Assembly: GCA_031549345.1 (NCBI GenBank)
Contig: JAVBPY010000016.1
Coordinates: forward strand, 1 to 62,099
Length of the DNA: 62,099 nucleotides
Direction of reading: 5' to 3'
Origin: CASFRF01 sp031549345
GTDB taxonomy: Bacteria > Verrucomicrobiota > Lentisphaeria > Victivallales > Victivallaceae
A model generated the notes under the pieces. It worked only from the letters and a program-made list of their open reading frames with translations. It was not told where the DNA came from and ran no database searches. The position numbers were made by a program, and so were the translations under genes. This document shows, in pieces, positions 51,030-60,251 of the stretch (positions are counted from its first letter, which is position 1; the number at the start of each line of letters is the position of its first letter).

Positions 51030-52352
51030 TCAGTTATCGCTGGACGAGTAGAATGTCGCCCCCTTCCAGGCGGTCACCAGCGCGAGGCCGCCCCAGAGGA
51101 GGCTGTGGAGATTGAAGAAGAGCACGAGGAAGGCGACGATGCCAAACGCGCTCCGCACACCGGATTCCTTGTATTCGGCGAGTTCCCGGGCGTGGCGAGC
51201 TTCGCGGACTTTCGCCTTTTCCTCGGCGGTCATTCCATTGAAGGAGGCACGCAACGTTTTGAGCGCGTCGAATGTTTCCCACTCGTGGCGGGCATCCTGG
51301 AAGCGGACGAGGGCGTCTTCCCCCTCGCCGTCGGACTCCGGCGTTACTTTGATTTCGCCGCGCTTCACGGCGTTCGCCAACAGGAAGCGCACATCGTCGT
51401 CCTCCATTTGTGCAATCTTGTAACCGTGGAGATTGTTGCCCGTTGTTTTGGCCAGCTGCGCATGGACGGTTTTCGCGTTCGATTGTTGAACTTCCTCCGC
51501 CTTGTCCAGCGCGGCGGTCATTTTCGGGTCCGCCGGAGCGACGTTTTCGGCGGCGAGCTTCCGACAGTCGGCGTACGGATCGCCCAGTTCACCTTTTTCG
51601 ATTTTGAGCGTGGTGTAGATGTCCCATACGGATATTTCGCCAAGGTCGTCGGGTTTGGCGTCCTTTTTTTCCGCCGCCATTTCAGTATCGTGCCTTCCCA
51701 TAAGATGAACGGCGATCATGCTTTTACCGATAACAAGCCCGGAAAGGGCCAAAAGCGCCGCGAGCATCCCCGCCCGCCATGACCGGTCCGGGATCAGGAA
51801 ACGGACGGCGCCCCCCGTGATGCCGCCGATCAGCCAGGCGACCCAGCCGAGTTCAACGTCGAATTTGATCCCGAGTCCGCCCCAAATCAGACCGCCGAGA
51901 ACCGCGGACCCGAGCGCGACGACAACGCCGATCCCGAACTTTCCCGCCTTTTTCACTGTCGCTTTTTCCGGCTTGTCCGCACCGATGGACTTTCCGATTT
52001 TCTGGTGGTGCCCGCAATGGATGCAAAGCACCGCCTCCGGTGAGCCGAGCTGTTTTCCGCACTTCGCACAAGGCGGCGCTTCCGTGGCGGCGGCGGACGC
52101 GGCCTCCGGCGCAACTTCCGGTTCCGCCCGGCGAACACGGATTCCACCCGTCGGCTTTGCCGCGACCTCCGGCGGCGCGGAAGAAGCTGCCGGACGAAGC
52201 GAAAGTTCGGGGTCCGGCGGGGACGCGGCAGGCGGCAATTCCGGGATGGTGATCTCCGCCTGGCAGGCGGCGCATTCCGCGGCGCACCCGGCGTATTCAT
52301 CTTCCATTTCGTATGCTTGACCGCAGTGGGGGCATGAAAAAGCGATGCTCAT
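51030..52352 (-). CDS. membrane protein with two N-terminal zinc ribbons
   Basis: 440 aa from MSIAFSCPHCGQAYEMEDEY. First ribbon CPHC...CAAECAAC (8-35), Pro/Ala-rich linker, second ribbon CAKCGKQ...LCIHCGHH at about 95-115, then helices at GIGVVVALGSAVLGGLIWGG, WVAWLIGGITGGAVRFLI and MLAALLALSGLVIGKSMIAV, a soluble region of about 180 aa and a last helix near the C-terminus. No enzyme motif. GAAAGG precedes the ATG. Similar zinc-ribbon membrane proteins of unknown role are common in PVC bacteria. Confidence 0.7.
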   Translation of the reverse strand: MSIAFSCPHCGQAYEMEDEYAGCAAECAACQAEITIPELPPAASPPDPELSLRPAASSAPPEVAAKPTGGIRVRRAEPEVAPEAASAAATEAPPCAKCGKQLGSPEAVLCIHCGHHQKIGKSIGADKPEKATVKKAGKFGIGVVVALGSAVLGGLIWGGLGIKFDVELGWVAWLIGGITGGAVRFLIPDRSWRAGMLAALLALSGLVIGKSMIAVHLMGRHDTEMAAEKKDAKPDDLGEISVWDIYTTLKIEKGELGDPYADCRKLAAENVAPADPKMTAALDKAEEVQQSNAKTVHAQLAKTTGNNLHGYKIAQMEDDDVRFLLANAVKRGEIKVTPESDGEGEDALVRFQDARHEWETFDALKTLRASFNGMTAEEKAKVREARHARELAEYKESGVRSAFGIVAFLVLFFNLHSLLWGGLALVTAWKGATFYSSSDN

Positions 52353-52481
52353 ACAAATTCCTTTCGTAAAAGAGTGCGTGTAAAATAGCATTAAGCGCGC
52401 CAAAATACAATTCATTTGATCGTTATTTTTTTGTGATGATGTTTTTTTTGATTTATTTTTTCTTTCCCCGGCATTACGGCA

Positions 52482-52510
52482 TTGATTTTAAAAGGTTTTT
52501 ATGGTACATT
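52482..52510 (+). promoter_or_regulatory. promoter of the hisF operon
   Basis: TTGATT (52482-52487), 17-base spacer, TACATT (52505-52510), 27 bases before the hisF ATG. Confidence 0.6.
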
Positions 52511-52536
52511 ACCACTGCTGTAACAAGGAGGTTGCC

Positions 52537-53295
52537 ATGGCAAAAATTTCGATTATGCCCTGTCTGGACATGCGTGCCGGACGTGTGGTGAAAGGCGTCC
52601 ACTTTGTGGACATTGCGGATGCGGGCGATCCTGTCGCCTGCGCCAAAGCGTATTGCGCGGCGGGCGCGGATGAACTCGCGCTGCTGGACATCACCGCAAC
52701 GGTGGAAAATCGTCCCACACTGGTCAAAGTGGTCGCCGATGTAGCGAAAGTCTGCACCGTCCCCTTCACGGTCGGCGGCGGAATCAACAGCGTGGAGGCG
52801 GCGCGCGCGGTCCTCGGCGCGGGAGCGAACCATGTTTCGCTGAGCAGCGCCGCGTTCCGACGCCCCGCGCTCGCCAAAGAATTGATGGAGGAATTCGGAA
52901 CCGACGTTGTAACCATCGCCATCGATGTGGACCGCAACATCGCCCTCCCCTCCGGATACGAGGTGTACGTTGACGGCGGGCGCACGGCCACCGGACGCGA
53001 CGCGTTGGACTTCGCGTGCGAAATGGACGCAATGGGTGTTCCCGTGATCCTGCCCACCAGCAAGGCCGGGGACGGCGCGCGTACCGGGTACGATCTTCCC
53101 ATCATCCGCGCCATGGCCCAAGCCTGCCGCGCGAAAATCGTCGCCTCCGGCGGCGCCGGAAAAATGGAGCATTTCCTGGAAGCGGTTCAGGCCGGGGCGC
53201 AGGTCCTCCTGGCGGCGAGCGTATTCCACTTCCAAACCATCGACATTCCCGCGCTGAAAGCGTATTTGAAGGCAAACGGCGTCGATGTCAGCTAA
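52537..53295 (+). CDS. hisF: HisF-family imidazole glycerol phosphate synthase cyclase subunit (divergent)
   Basis: 252 aa beta/alpha barrel. MPCLDMRAGRVVKGVHF keeps the first catalytic Asp, ADELALLDITATVENRPT and PFTVGGGINS are typical, AIDVDRN keeps the second Asp, IVASGGAGKMEHFLEA and ASVFHFQTIDI complete the phosphate site. Two conserved blocks differ: GADKVSINTAAV reads GANHVSLSSAAF and LLTS(I/M)DRDGT reads LPTSKAGDGA. It could be a working HisF or a paralogue with changed substrate. AAGGAGG precedes the chosen ATG. No hisH nearby; co-transcribed with an SDR and export genes. Confidence 0.82.
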   Translation: MAKISIMPCLDMRAGRVVKGVHFVDIADAGDPVACAKAYCAAGADELALLDITATVENRPTLVKVVADVAKVCTVPFTVGGGINSVEAARAVLGAGANHVSLSSAAFRRPALAKELMEEFGTDVVTIAIDVDRNIALPSGYEVYVDGGRTATGRDALDFACEMDAMGVPVILPTSKAGDGARTGYDLPIIRAMAQACRAKIVASGGAGKMEHFLEAVQAGAQVLLAASVFHFQTIDIPALKAYLKANGVDVS

Positions 53296-54046
53296 ACGCG
53301 CTCCGCGCGCGGTGATTACCGGCGGCTCGAGCGGCCTCGGACTCGCCGCCGCGCGCGAGTTCGCCCGAAGGGGCTTCGAGGTCGTAACCGTTTCGCGCCG
53401 GCCGGGAACGGAGTTTCCCTCGGTCGCCGGCGATTTGGCCGATCCCGTTGCGCGCGGACACATCGCAAAGGAAATTTGCCGGCAAGGCCCCGTGGACATC
53501 TTGATCAACAACGCCGGAATCGGCGCATACGCCACCTGGGAGTCGCTGCCGGAAGCGGAGTTGCGCCGTCTGATGGAGGTCGATTTCATGGCCCCCGTCC
53601 TTTTCACGCGCGAACTCCTCCCCGCATTGCGTGCAACGCGCGGAACGATTGTCAACATCGCCTCGGTCTCCTCGCATCTGCCAGTGGCGTGCATGGGGGC
53701 GTACGGGGCGGCAAAAGCGGCGCTTTGGATGTACTCCGAATCGTTGCGCATGGAGCTTGCGCGCGATGGGGTGCATGTTCTTTCCGTTTGCCCGGGACGG
53801 ATCGACACGGGGTTTTCCAGCCGTGCGCCCGTCTGCCTGAATCCGCCGCCGGAAACGCCGGGGCGGCGCGGAGCCAACGTGGAAAAATTTGCCCGCGCGG
53901 TGTTTCATGCATGTCGGAAACGCCGCCGCCACCTGGTGTTTCCGGGTTGGTATCGTTTTGTCATCGCCTTCGCCCGACTTTTTCCGGGAGTGAACGAATG
54001 GGGAAACCGCCGAATCTGGAACTTGAATGAATCGTCGAAACAATAG
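53285..54046 (+). CDS. short-chain dehydrogenase/reductase
   Basis: 253 aa: VITGGSSGLGLAAAREFARR, ILINNAGIGAYATWESLPEA, catalytic Ser in NIASVSSHLPVA and YGAAKAA (Tyr-x3-Lys), then VLSVCPGRIDTGF. C-terminal basic/hydrophobic tail (RKRRRHLVFPGWYRFVIAF) as in SDRs acting on lipids at a membrane. Overlaps hisF by 11 bases. Substrate unknown. Confidence 0.85.
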   Translation: MSAKRAPRAVITGGSSGLGLAAAREFARRGFEVVTVSRRPGTEFPSVAGDLADPVARGHIAKEICRQGPVDILINNAGIGAYATWESLPEAELRRLMEVDFMAPVLFTRELLPALRATRGTIVNIASVSSHLPVACMGAYGAAKAALWMYSESLRMELARDGVHVLSVCPGRIDTGFSSRAPVCLNPPPETPGRRGANVEKFARAVFHACRKRRRHLVFPGWYRFVIAFARLFPGVNEWGNRRIWNLNESSKQ

Positions 54047-54728
54047 CATCGTTCTGTCACTTTGCGTCTTCTTCGCGGCCTTTTCCGCCGGCGCGGAGGT
54101 GTATTGGCTGCGCCCGTTCGGCAAACAGACACGGCAAATCGGCGCGCGCATCGACGAATTGCCGGGCGCGCGCGTCCTCCTGAACGAGCCTTTGGTAGTA
54201 AACGGCTATACGCTGGACATGGCCATCGGCCTGATTCCCCGCCCGATGGACGAGGTCCTTGCGGAAGCGGCGGGAAAGGTCCGGCGCGGCCCCGATTCGG
54301 CCCGGATCGACCTGCCCCCCGTGGGGAATTGGCGGACGTGTTTCCTTCTTCTTCCGGGAAAAAACGGCGAATCCACGGTTTTTATGGAGATGCGCGTGCC
54401 GGAAAAACTTTCCGCCGCGAATGTGGAATGGCCCTCGCTCCTGCCCCTCCCCCCGGGCGCCGTTCCGGTGGAGGTGTTGTTTTTTCCCGCGCGGAACGCA
54501 TATTACGGCGCGTTCTCCGGCGCGGGCTCGCCGGCAATCGCCCTCCCCCAACTCGCGGCGACCCTGACCGCGCAGGGGTGGACAATGCTGACCGGCGAAG
54601 CGGAACAAACGAACAACCTCGGACGCGGCGAAATCTTCCTCTTGGACCGTCCCCGAAGCCTGCTTTGGGTTACATTGGATGAAGACGGCGGAGGCGTCGT
54701 CTACCGCCGTCCCCTGGGGGGACGCTGA
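54027..54728 (+). CDS. hypothetical exported protein
   Basis: 233 aa with signal peptide (NSIVLSLCVFFAAFSAGAEV). No family recognised; the mature part is strand-rich with LLPGKNGESTVFMEMRVPEK and NAYYGAFSGAGSPAIALPQL. Starts 20 bases inside the SDR gene and shares the A of its stop with the DUF58 start (TGATG), so it is tightly coupled to the DUF58-transglutaminase pair. Confidence 0.6.
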   Translation: MNRRNNSIVLSLCVFFAAFSAGAEVYWLRPFGKQTRQIGARIDELPGARVLLNEPLVVNGYTLDMAIGLIPRPMDEVLAEAAGKVRRGPDSARIDLPPVGNWRTCFLLLPGKNGESTVFMEMRVPEKLSAANVEWPSLLPLPPGAVPVEVLFFPARNAYYGAFSGAGSPAIALPQLAATLTAQGWTMLTGEAEQTNNLGRGEIFLLDRPRSLLWVTLDEDGGGVVYRRPLGGR

Positions 54729-56053
54729 TGCGGAAGTGGTACGAAACGATCTTCGGCCGCTTCCTGGACGGGCCCGACTTCTTTCCTCTCCGGATGCTGT
54801 CGCGCCGCAAGGGGCATTACCGGTCGAGCACCGCCGCGCTCTACGCCTGGACGCGCGGCTATTGCGGACGCTGGCTCTCGCAGACGACCATCGCCCTGAT
54901 TCCGATCGCATTCCTTGTGCTGCTCTATGGAAGCATCGCCCTCGATTCGCCGAGCCGCGCCCTGCTTCTGGTTATCTTCTGCGTGTGGACGGTGGAAATC
55001 GGAATCGGATTCTGGTTCCGCATCCGCTGCAAGGTACGCCGTCAACTCCCCCAAAGGGTGCGCTGCGGCAGTGAATTCACGGTGGAGCACGAACTGACGA
55101 ACCGTTCCCGATTCCCCGCGTTCGACCTGCGGTGCGACCCTTTTTCATACTGCGACGGGGTTCGGCTTCTGCACCCGGCCCGCCTCCCGGAACTATCAAG
55201 CGGTGCGCGCGCGCGGGTTTCGGCGCGTCATATTGCCATGCGACGCGGCGCGTACCGCATCTACCGGCCGATGATTGAAAACACCTTCCCCTTCGGACTG
55301 TTCAAATGGACGTGCCGCGGCGAACGCGCCGACCACCCGACATTGATCGTCTACCCCGCCTACTTCCCCTTGAGCCGCTTTCACCTTCCCATCGGCTCGG
55401 TCTGCCAGAAAAGCGGCATGGCCAACATCGCCCGGATCGGGGAATCGCCCGACCTCCTCGGCACCCGCGAATACCGGGACGGCGACGAAGTGCGCCACAT
55501 CGATTGGGGGGGGAGTGCCCGCCGGGGAAAACTCGTGGTTAAGGAATACGAAGAAGAACGCCTGAAACGCGTGGCATTGATTGTGGACACCCAATGCGCT
55601 CCCCGGCGTTTCGATTGGCGCGGTTCCATCCCGGAAGATCCGGCCCTGGAGGCGGCCCTCTCTTTGACCGCGGCGCTGACCGATTATCTTGTTTCTTCCG
55701 AAGCGGTGGTGGACTTGTTCGCCGCCGGACCGGAGGTTTACCATTTGGCGACCGGGCGCAACACAGGCTGCCTGGAACAAGTCTGGGACATCCTCGCGGG
55801 GGTGGAGTCCTCCTCTGAACCGGCGTTGGAAAAACTCGCGCCGGAGGTTTTCCGGCAATTCGCGGAAATCGGCGGTGTGGTCCTCCTCCTCCTCGGCGAC
55901 GATCCGGGACGGCGGGCGTTCGTCGAAAAACTTCACGACGCGGGGGTCGCCCTGAAAGTCCTTATCCTGACAGAGAAGACCGACGGCCTCCCGGAAACCT
56001 GGCAGGCCGTTTCCCCGCGCGCGGTCCGCGCCGGAGAGGTACGCGCACTGTGA
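54728..56053 (+). CDS. DUF58 protein
   Basis: 441 aa. Two membrane helices (WLSQTTIALIPIAFLVLLYG, ALLLVIFCVWTVEIGIGFWF), a beta domain, then the DUF58 core GDEVRHIDWGGSARRGKLVV with a von Willebrand-A-like strand LKRVALIVDTQ after it; the MIDAS-like residues follow the VDTQ start. DUF58 proteins usually sit between a MoxR ATPase and a transglutaminase; here the transglutaminase follows, the MoxR gene is missing. Confidence 0.85.
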   Translation: MRKWYETIFGRFLDGPDFFPLRMLSRRKGHYRSSTAALYAWTRGYCGRWLSQTTIALIPIAFLVLLYGSIALDSPSRALLLVIFCVWTVEIGIGFWFRIRCKVRRQLPQRVRCGSEFTVEHELTNRSRFPAFDLRCDPFSYCDGVRLLHPARLPELSSGARARVSARHIAMRRGAYRIYRPMIENTFPFGLFKWTCRGERADHPTLIVYPAYFPLSRFHLPIGSVCQKSGMANIARIGESPDLLGTREYRDGDEVRHIDWGGSARRGKLVVKEYEEERLKRVALIVDTQCAPRRFDWRGSIPEDPALEAALSLTAALTDYLVSSEAVVDLFAAGPEVYHLATGRNTGCLEQVWDILAGVESSSEPALEKLAPEVFRQFAEIGGVVLLLLGDDPGRRAFVEKLHDAGVALKVLILTEKTDGLPETWQAVSPRAVRAGEVRAL

Positions 56054-58095
56054 ACGCACACCGGAATACATTGTTTTGGATTGCCGGATTGCTCCTCTGT
56101 CCGGCGTTCTTTTTTTCCATAACAGGGGATTTGCCGCATATCTTCATTTTGACGGCGCTCCTGCTCGGCGTCGGCTTCACGCTGGATGCGCCATACAAGA
56201 TGACGGACCGCGCATTGATTTACTCGCTTGTTACGGCGGCGGTGCTGGCGGTTTTGTTCGACTACGTGTTTCCCTTGAAGGAAGGCCGGTTCGGCTTTTT
56301 AAGTTTTCTCCTCCGCCCCGGATTGATTGTCGCCCTCTTATTGTATACGGCGGCGCTGGCGGCGAATTTTGCGGAGAACCGCTGGCGCTTCGGCCTTGCG
56401 GCGGCGGCGGCGCTGGCGACGTTGATGTTCGGCAGCGACATTCAGGCGGTACGCGCCGTGAATTTCGAGCGCATTCCCGGCGGGGCGGTCTTAATCGAAA
56501 ATTTCCGTCTTTTCTACACTTTCTCAACCGCTGCGACGGTGCTGTTTTTTCTGCTCGGGCTGCGAAACGCGGAAGCGCCGCGCGGCGGGGGAAATCTCCG
56601 TTTCGGCCTTCTTCTTTTCGCCTTTCTTCTTCTTCCCGTTCTCATCGGCGGACTTTATTGGCAGTACAAAAAAAATGAACCCGCATACCGCAGGCTGGAG
56701 ATCCAACTCCTGCGCAGCGGCATGCGCCGCATGGCGCACATGGCCTCCCGGGAGGGACTCACCGTGTTCTCCAACGATGTCAATTTGAACATGACCCTCA
56801 CGCCGGAGGTGCGCACGCAAAGCCGGAAAATCGTCTTTCGAGTCGTGTCGAAACAACCTCCCGGATACCTGCGCGGACGCGTATTCACCCGTTACGAAAA
56901 AGGGATGTGGACGCGCCCGCCGGAGGAAACACGGCCCCTCGGCGGCTCCATCGGGACAGGGATGCGGGCGGATAAAACATTCCGCCTGAAGCCGGATGCA
57001 CCGGAAAACGGCGAACGTTTCGACATTTTCGCCGATGCATCCTTGCGGACCAACCTTCTCTTTTATCCGGGCAACGCGTTGCGGTTCGAACTGCTCGCCG
57101 ACCAGTTGCACCTCTCAACGGATGGAATGCTCGAAGGAACGGAACTCTTGCAGGAGGGCGGCGTAAGCGCCTTCGCACTTCCTCCCGCGGACGCGGCCGG
57201 ACAAATCGCGGCACAGGACATCCGTACAGAGCGGTATCTGGCGTTCCCGACGGAATTGGACGGAGCACTGCGGAAACTCGCCACCGAAGCAGAGATCGCC
57301 GTGAACGACACGGATGCGGAACTCTTTCGCAAGTACAGCGCACACCTCCTCGGCGCGTTCCGTTACTCTTTGGAGCCAGCGGAAACGGAGGGAGATCCGG
57401 TGGAACATTTTCTTTTACGCCGCCGCGCGGGGCATTGCGAACTCTTCGCATCGGCCCTCACGCTCGCCTTGCGGCGGCACGGCGTTCCGAGCCGGTATGT
57501 AACCGGCTTCATCTGTGAAGAACGCCACCCCTTCGGCGAATATTTTCTTGCGCGCCTCGGCAACGCCCATGCCTGGGTGGAGGCATACGACCGCGGGAGC
57601 GGGATGTGGGTTCGCCTGGAACCGACACCCCCCGTGTCCCCCTTGCCGGAAGCAACCTTTGAGGACAATGCGCGGACGTGGGCCGACTATTTTTCCACCC
57701 TCTTCCGTGAATTGATGGCAAATCTGCGGCGCGGACGCGTCGCGGATGGGATCGTACATGCGGTTGCCACGATCTGGAATTTTATGTGGTGGCTTCTTGT
57801 CGATCCCTTGCGCGGCGGCGGAACAATTCTCCTCGCCGGGCTCTTCATCCGCCGCTGGCTCCGGCGGCGTAAAAAGACGGCGCACACGCGCGAAACATTG
57901 CGGAATATGCTCCGCCATTACTGCCGTTTCCGGAAACTCGATCCCGCTAAAACAGCGTGCGAACTGGCAAAAGAAGCCCCGGAAAGCGATGGCGACTTCC
58001 TTCGTTTGTACCAGAAATTACGTTACAGCGCGGGCGAACCCGCCGAAGAAGAACTCGCGGAGCTTGTCGAATTGTCGCGCCGTTTGACGCGGTAA
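56050..58095 (+). CDS. TgpA-type membrane-anchored transglutaminase-like protein
   Basis: 681 aa, GTG start overlapping the DUF58 stop (GTGA). Five to six N-terminal helices (residues 8-215), periplasmic domain with transglutaminase core: Cys463 in RRAGHCELFASALTLALRRH, GVPSRYVTGFICEE, His in LGNAHAWVEAYD and an acidic residue in RLEPTPP; final helix near 570-600 and a cytoplasmic DUF4129-like tail. Possibly cell-wall associated. Its last 73 bases overlap the convergent tilS gene. Confidence 0.88.
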   Translation: MNAHRNTLFWIAGLLLCPAFFFSITGDLPHIFILTALLLGVGFTLDAPYKMTDRALIYSLVTAAVLAVLFDYVFPLKEGRFGFLSFLLRPGLIVALLLYTAALAANFAENRWRFGLAAAAALATLMFGSDIQAVRAVNFERIPGGAVLIENFRLFYTFSTAATVLFFLLGLRNAEAPRGGGNLRFGLLLFAFLLLPVLIGGLYWQYKKNEPAYRRLEIQLLRSGMRRMAHMASREGLTVFSNDVNLNMTLTPEVRTQSRKIVFRVVSKQPPGYLRGRVFTRYEKGMWTRPPEETRPLGGSIGTGMRADKTFRLKPDAPENGERFDIFADASLRTNLLFYPGNALRFELLADQLHLSTDGMLEGTELLQEGGVSAFALPPADAAGQIAAQDIRTERYLAFPTELDGALRKLATEAEIAVNDTDAELFRKYSAHLLGAFRYSLEPAETEGDPVEHFLLRRRAGHCELFASALTLALRRHGVPSRYVTGFICEERHPFGEYFLARLGNAHAWVEAYDRGSGMWVRLEPTPPVSPLPEATFEDNARTWADYFSTLFRELMANLRRGRVADGIVHAVATIWNFMWWLLVDPLRGGGTILLAGLFIRRWLRRRKKTAHTRETLRNMLRHYCRFRKLDPAKTACELAKEAPESDGDFLRLYQKLRYSAGEPAEEELAELVELSRRLTR

Positions 58096-59360
58096 ATCCG
58101 CACAATCCGGCGTGTTTCCGCCGTAACCAACGCATGCCCGCCATGCCGTTTTCCCGGAACCCACAACACTACGCCGTTCCCCCGTAAAACCACCTCGCCG
58201 CGGCGGACGCCAAGCTGGCTTAGTCGTTCGCTCCGGACACGTCCGAAGGTGAGAAAACGTTCCCCTTCCCGGCGTTCGTCCAACTCCAACACCGCCGGAA
58301 GCGCGTCCGCATCGAAAAAAGCTTCGTCCCGGTCCGCCGTTTCCGGGAGGGATGAAGCCGCCTCCGCGCGGTACTCCCATTCGTCCAAACGCAACGGTTC
58401 CGGCCAGACCCATTGTTGAGGATTCATCTCCCAGGCCAAAACTTCATCCAGATTCCTCCACTCGTGTGCGCCGATTGGCAACGATCCGGCATCCGTTGCG
58501 AGAAACCGCGCGAAACGCTCGGCGAAACGCCGGTCCGGAATGAACGAACACGCCAAGACATCCTCCAGATAATACCGTGCGACACGCTGGCAAAGCGCCG
58601 GATGCAGTTTACGCCAGAACGCGCGTTCCGTCCGTGCTTTTCCGCGAATTTCCGCAAAAGCGCGGCGCGCCGACTGCTCGATGAACGCCGCATCCTGGAG
58701 CAATGCCTCGTTCGCACGCCGGAAACCTGCCTCGGCATGGGGCACGGCGTGGTACAACGCGGGCAAAAGCTCGTTGCGCAAAAAATTCCGCAGGAACGTC
58801 CCATCCGCGTTGGTCGCGTCCTCGCACCAATGCATCACATTGTTGCGCAAGAGAAAAGAACGCAACTCTTCCCGGCTCCAACGCAGCAAAGGGCGCAGGA
58901 GCGTAAGACCGCGAAAGCGTCGGACGGGACGCAGCGCACTCAGACCGGAAACATTGGCGCCTCGCGCCAGTCGCAACAGCATATTTTCCGCCACATCGCC
59001 CGCGTGGTGGCCCAATGCGACCGCGTCCCCCGGCGCGGCAATCCTGCGCCACGCCTCCAAGCGGAGCCGCCGCGCGGCCGCCTCCAGATTTTCCCCGGGA
59101 TGGCGGAAACGCGGAACATCGAGCTCGACAACGCGACATGGTATGCTTCGCATTGCACAGAACGCGAGGACAAACGCGGCGTCGTTTCGCGACTCCGTTC
59201 CGCGCAGGCCGTGTTCAAAATGCACCGCCTCCACGGAGACAGGGGCATCGCGCATAAGAAGCATAAGGAGCGCAAGCGAATCGCTCCCTCCGGAAACCCC
59301 GGCGAGGATACGCGAATATCCGGAAAAAAGCGCCGGATCCATTTGCAATTCGTTGTTCAT
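58023..59360 (-). CDS. tilS: tRNA(Ile)-lysidine synthetase
   Basis: 445 aa. PP-loop SGGSDS at residues 23-28, followed by VHFEHGLRGTESRNDAAFV, LGHHAGDVAENMLLRLARG and the RNFLRNELLPAL segment typical of TilS; C-terminal substrate-binding domains present (RVRSERLSQLGVRRGEVV, NGVVLWVPGKRHGGHAL). Modifies C34 of tRNA-Ile2 to lysidine. The C-terminus runs on as a Ser-rich tail (NSTSSASSSSAGSPAL) encoded in the antisense of the TgpA gene end. Confidence 0.92.
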   Translation of the reverse strand: MNNELQMDPALFSGYSRILAGVSGGSDSLALLMLLMRDAPVSVEAVHFEHGLRGTESRNDAAFVLAFCAMRSIPCRVVELDVPRFRHPGENLEAAARRLRLEAWRRIAAPGDAVALGHHAGDVAENMLLRLARGANVSGLSALRPVRRFRGLTLLRPLLRWSREELRSFLLRNNVMHWCEDATNADGTFLRNFLRNELLPALYHAVPHAEAGFRRANEALLQDAAFIEQSARRAFAEIRGKARTERAFWRKLHPALCQRVARYYLEDVLACSFIPDRRFAERFARFLATDAGSLPIGAHEWRNLDEVLAWEMNPQQWVWPEPLRLDEWEYRAEAASSLPETADRDEAFFDADALPAVLELDERREGERFLTFGRVRSERLSQLGVRRGEVVLRGNGVVLWVPGKRHGGHALVTAETRRIVRIYRVKRRDNSTSSASSSSAGSPAL

Positions 59361-59414
59361 GCTATACTATATAACACCTTAGATCGAATCGCAAATTCCC
59401 GGAGGAAACATCGC

Positions 59415-60017
59415 ATGGCTTATATCGTCGTCGCCACCAGCAACGCCCACAAAGTGGATGAGTACCGTCAACTGATGGGCTCGCAACCCGTTGAATTGAA
59501 GTCCCTGGCGGACTATCCCAACTTTCCGGGCGTGGAGGAAGACGGCGCAACGTTCCGCGAAAACGCCGCGAAAAAAGCCCTTGCCGCCTGCCGGTATTGC
59601 GATGTCCCGGCTTTTGCCGACGACTCCGGGCTGGAGGTGGAAGCCCTGAACGGCGCACCCGGCGTCCACTCCGCCCGCTATGCGCCGACCGACTCGGAGC
59701 GGATCGCCAAACTTCTGGATGCTCTGGAGGGGCAGCCGAACCGCCGCGCCCGCTTTGTGTGCGCGATTGCGATCGCCGTCAACGGCGAAGTGATCGAAAC
59801 GTTTGAGGGCGAAGTCCGGGGCGTGATCGTCGATGCGCCACGCGGGAAAAGCGGCTTCGGCTACGACCCTGTTTTCCTGCCGGACGGTTTCACGGAAACC
59901 TTCGGCGAAATGAGTGGGGAGCAAAAAAACAACATCAGCCACCGCGCGAACGCCTTCAAAAAAGCAATGGAGTTCGTCGAAGAAGAAATGTCCATTCTGG
60001 ACGACGATTTTCAATAG
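59415..60017 (+). CDS. rdgB: XTP/dITP pyrophosphatase (RdgB/HAM1)
   Basis: 200 aa from MAYIVVATSNAHKVDEYRQL. Family motifs: DDSGLEVEALNGAPGVHSAR, GKSGFGYDPVF, and SHRANAFKKAM. Hydrolyses non-canonical purine triphosphates. GGAGGAAA precedes the ATG; the in-frame region upstream is the antisense of tilS. Divergent from tilS with a 54-base spacer containing TATACTATATAA-like AT-rich sequence usable by both. Confidence 0.94.
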   Translation: MAYIVVATSNAHKVDEYRQLMGSQPVELKSLADYPNFPGVEEDGATFRENAAKKALAACRYCDVPAFADDSGLEVEALNGAPGVHSARYAPTDSERIAKLLDALEGQPNRRARFVCAIAIAVNGEVIETFEGEVRGVIVDAPRGKSGFGYDPVFLPDGFTETFGEMSGEQKNNISHRANAFKKAMEFVEEEMSILDDDFQ

Positions 60018-60251
60018 GCCGCCAGCTGCTGAATGTTGGGATCGTGATGGACCCTTTGCCCCCCGCTCCCCAGCCCTATGCCACCCGGCCGACATCTCGA
60101 ATGGAGGGCCCCAGGGAGAAAGGTGCGGGCTCCCCCCCGGCTCTATTGCCCCCGCGCCACCGCCCCTCCAGCGCATTGTAATTAGTCTAAAATGCATGGA
60201 ATAAGCCTGAAGGCATACAAAAGCAATACAATTGCAGAATAAGTCAATGAT
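60018..60251. other. noncoding stretch with C-run (G-run on minus strand) segment
   Basis: No gene seen. About 60055-60175 is unusually rich in homopolymeric C runs on the plus strand (CCCCCC, CCCCCCCC, GCCCCCGCGCC), unlike any other non-coding part of the window; the minus strand has several closely spaced G runs. The remainder up to 60251 is AT-rich and resembles a promoter region. No T-rich terminator follows rdgB. Confidence 0.5.
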
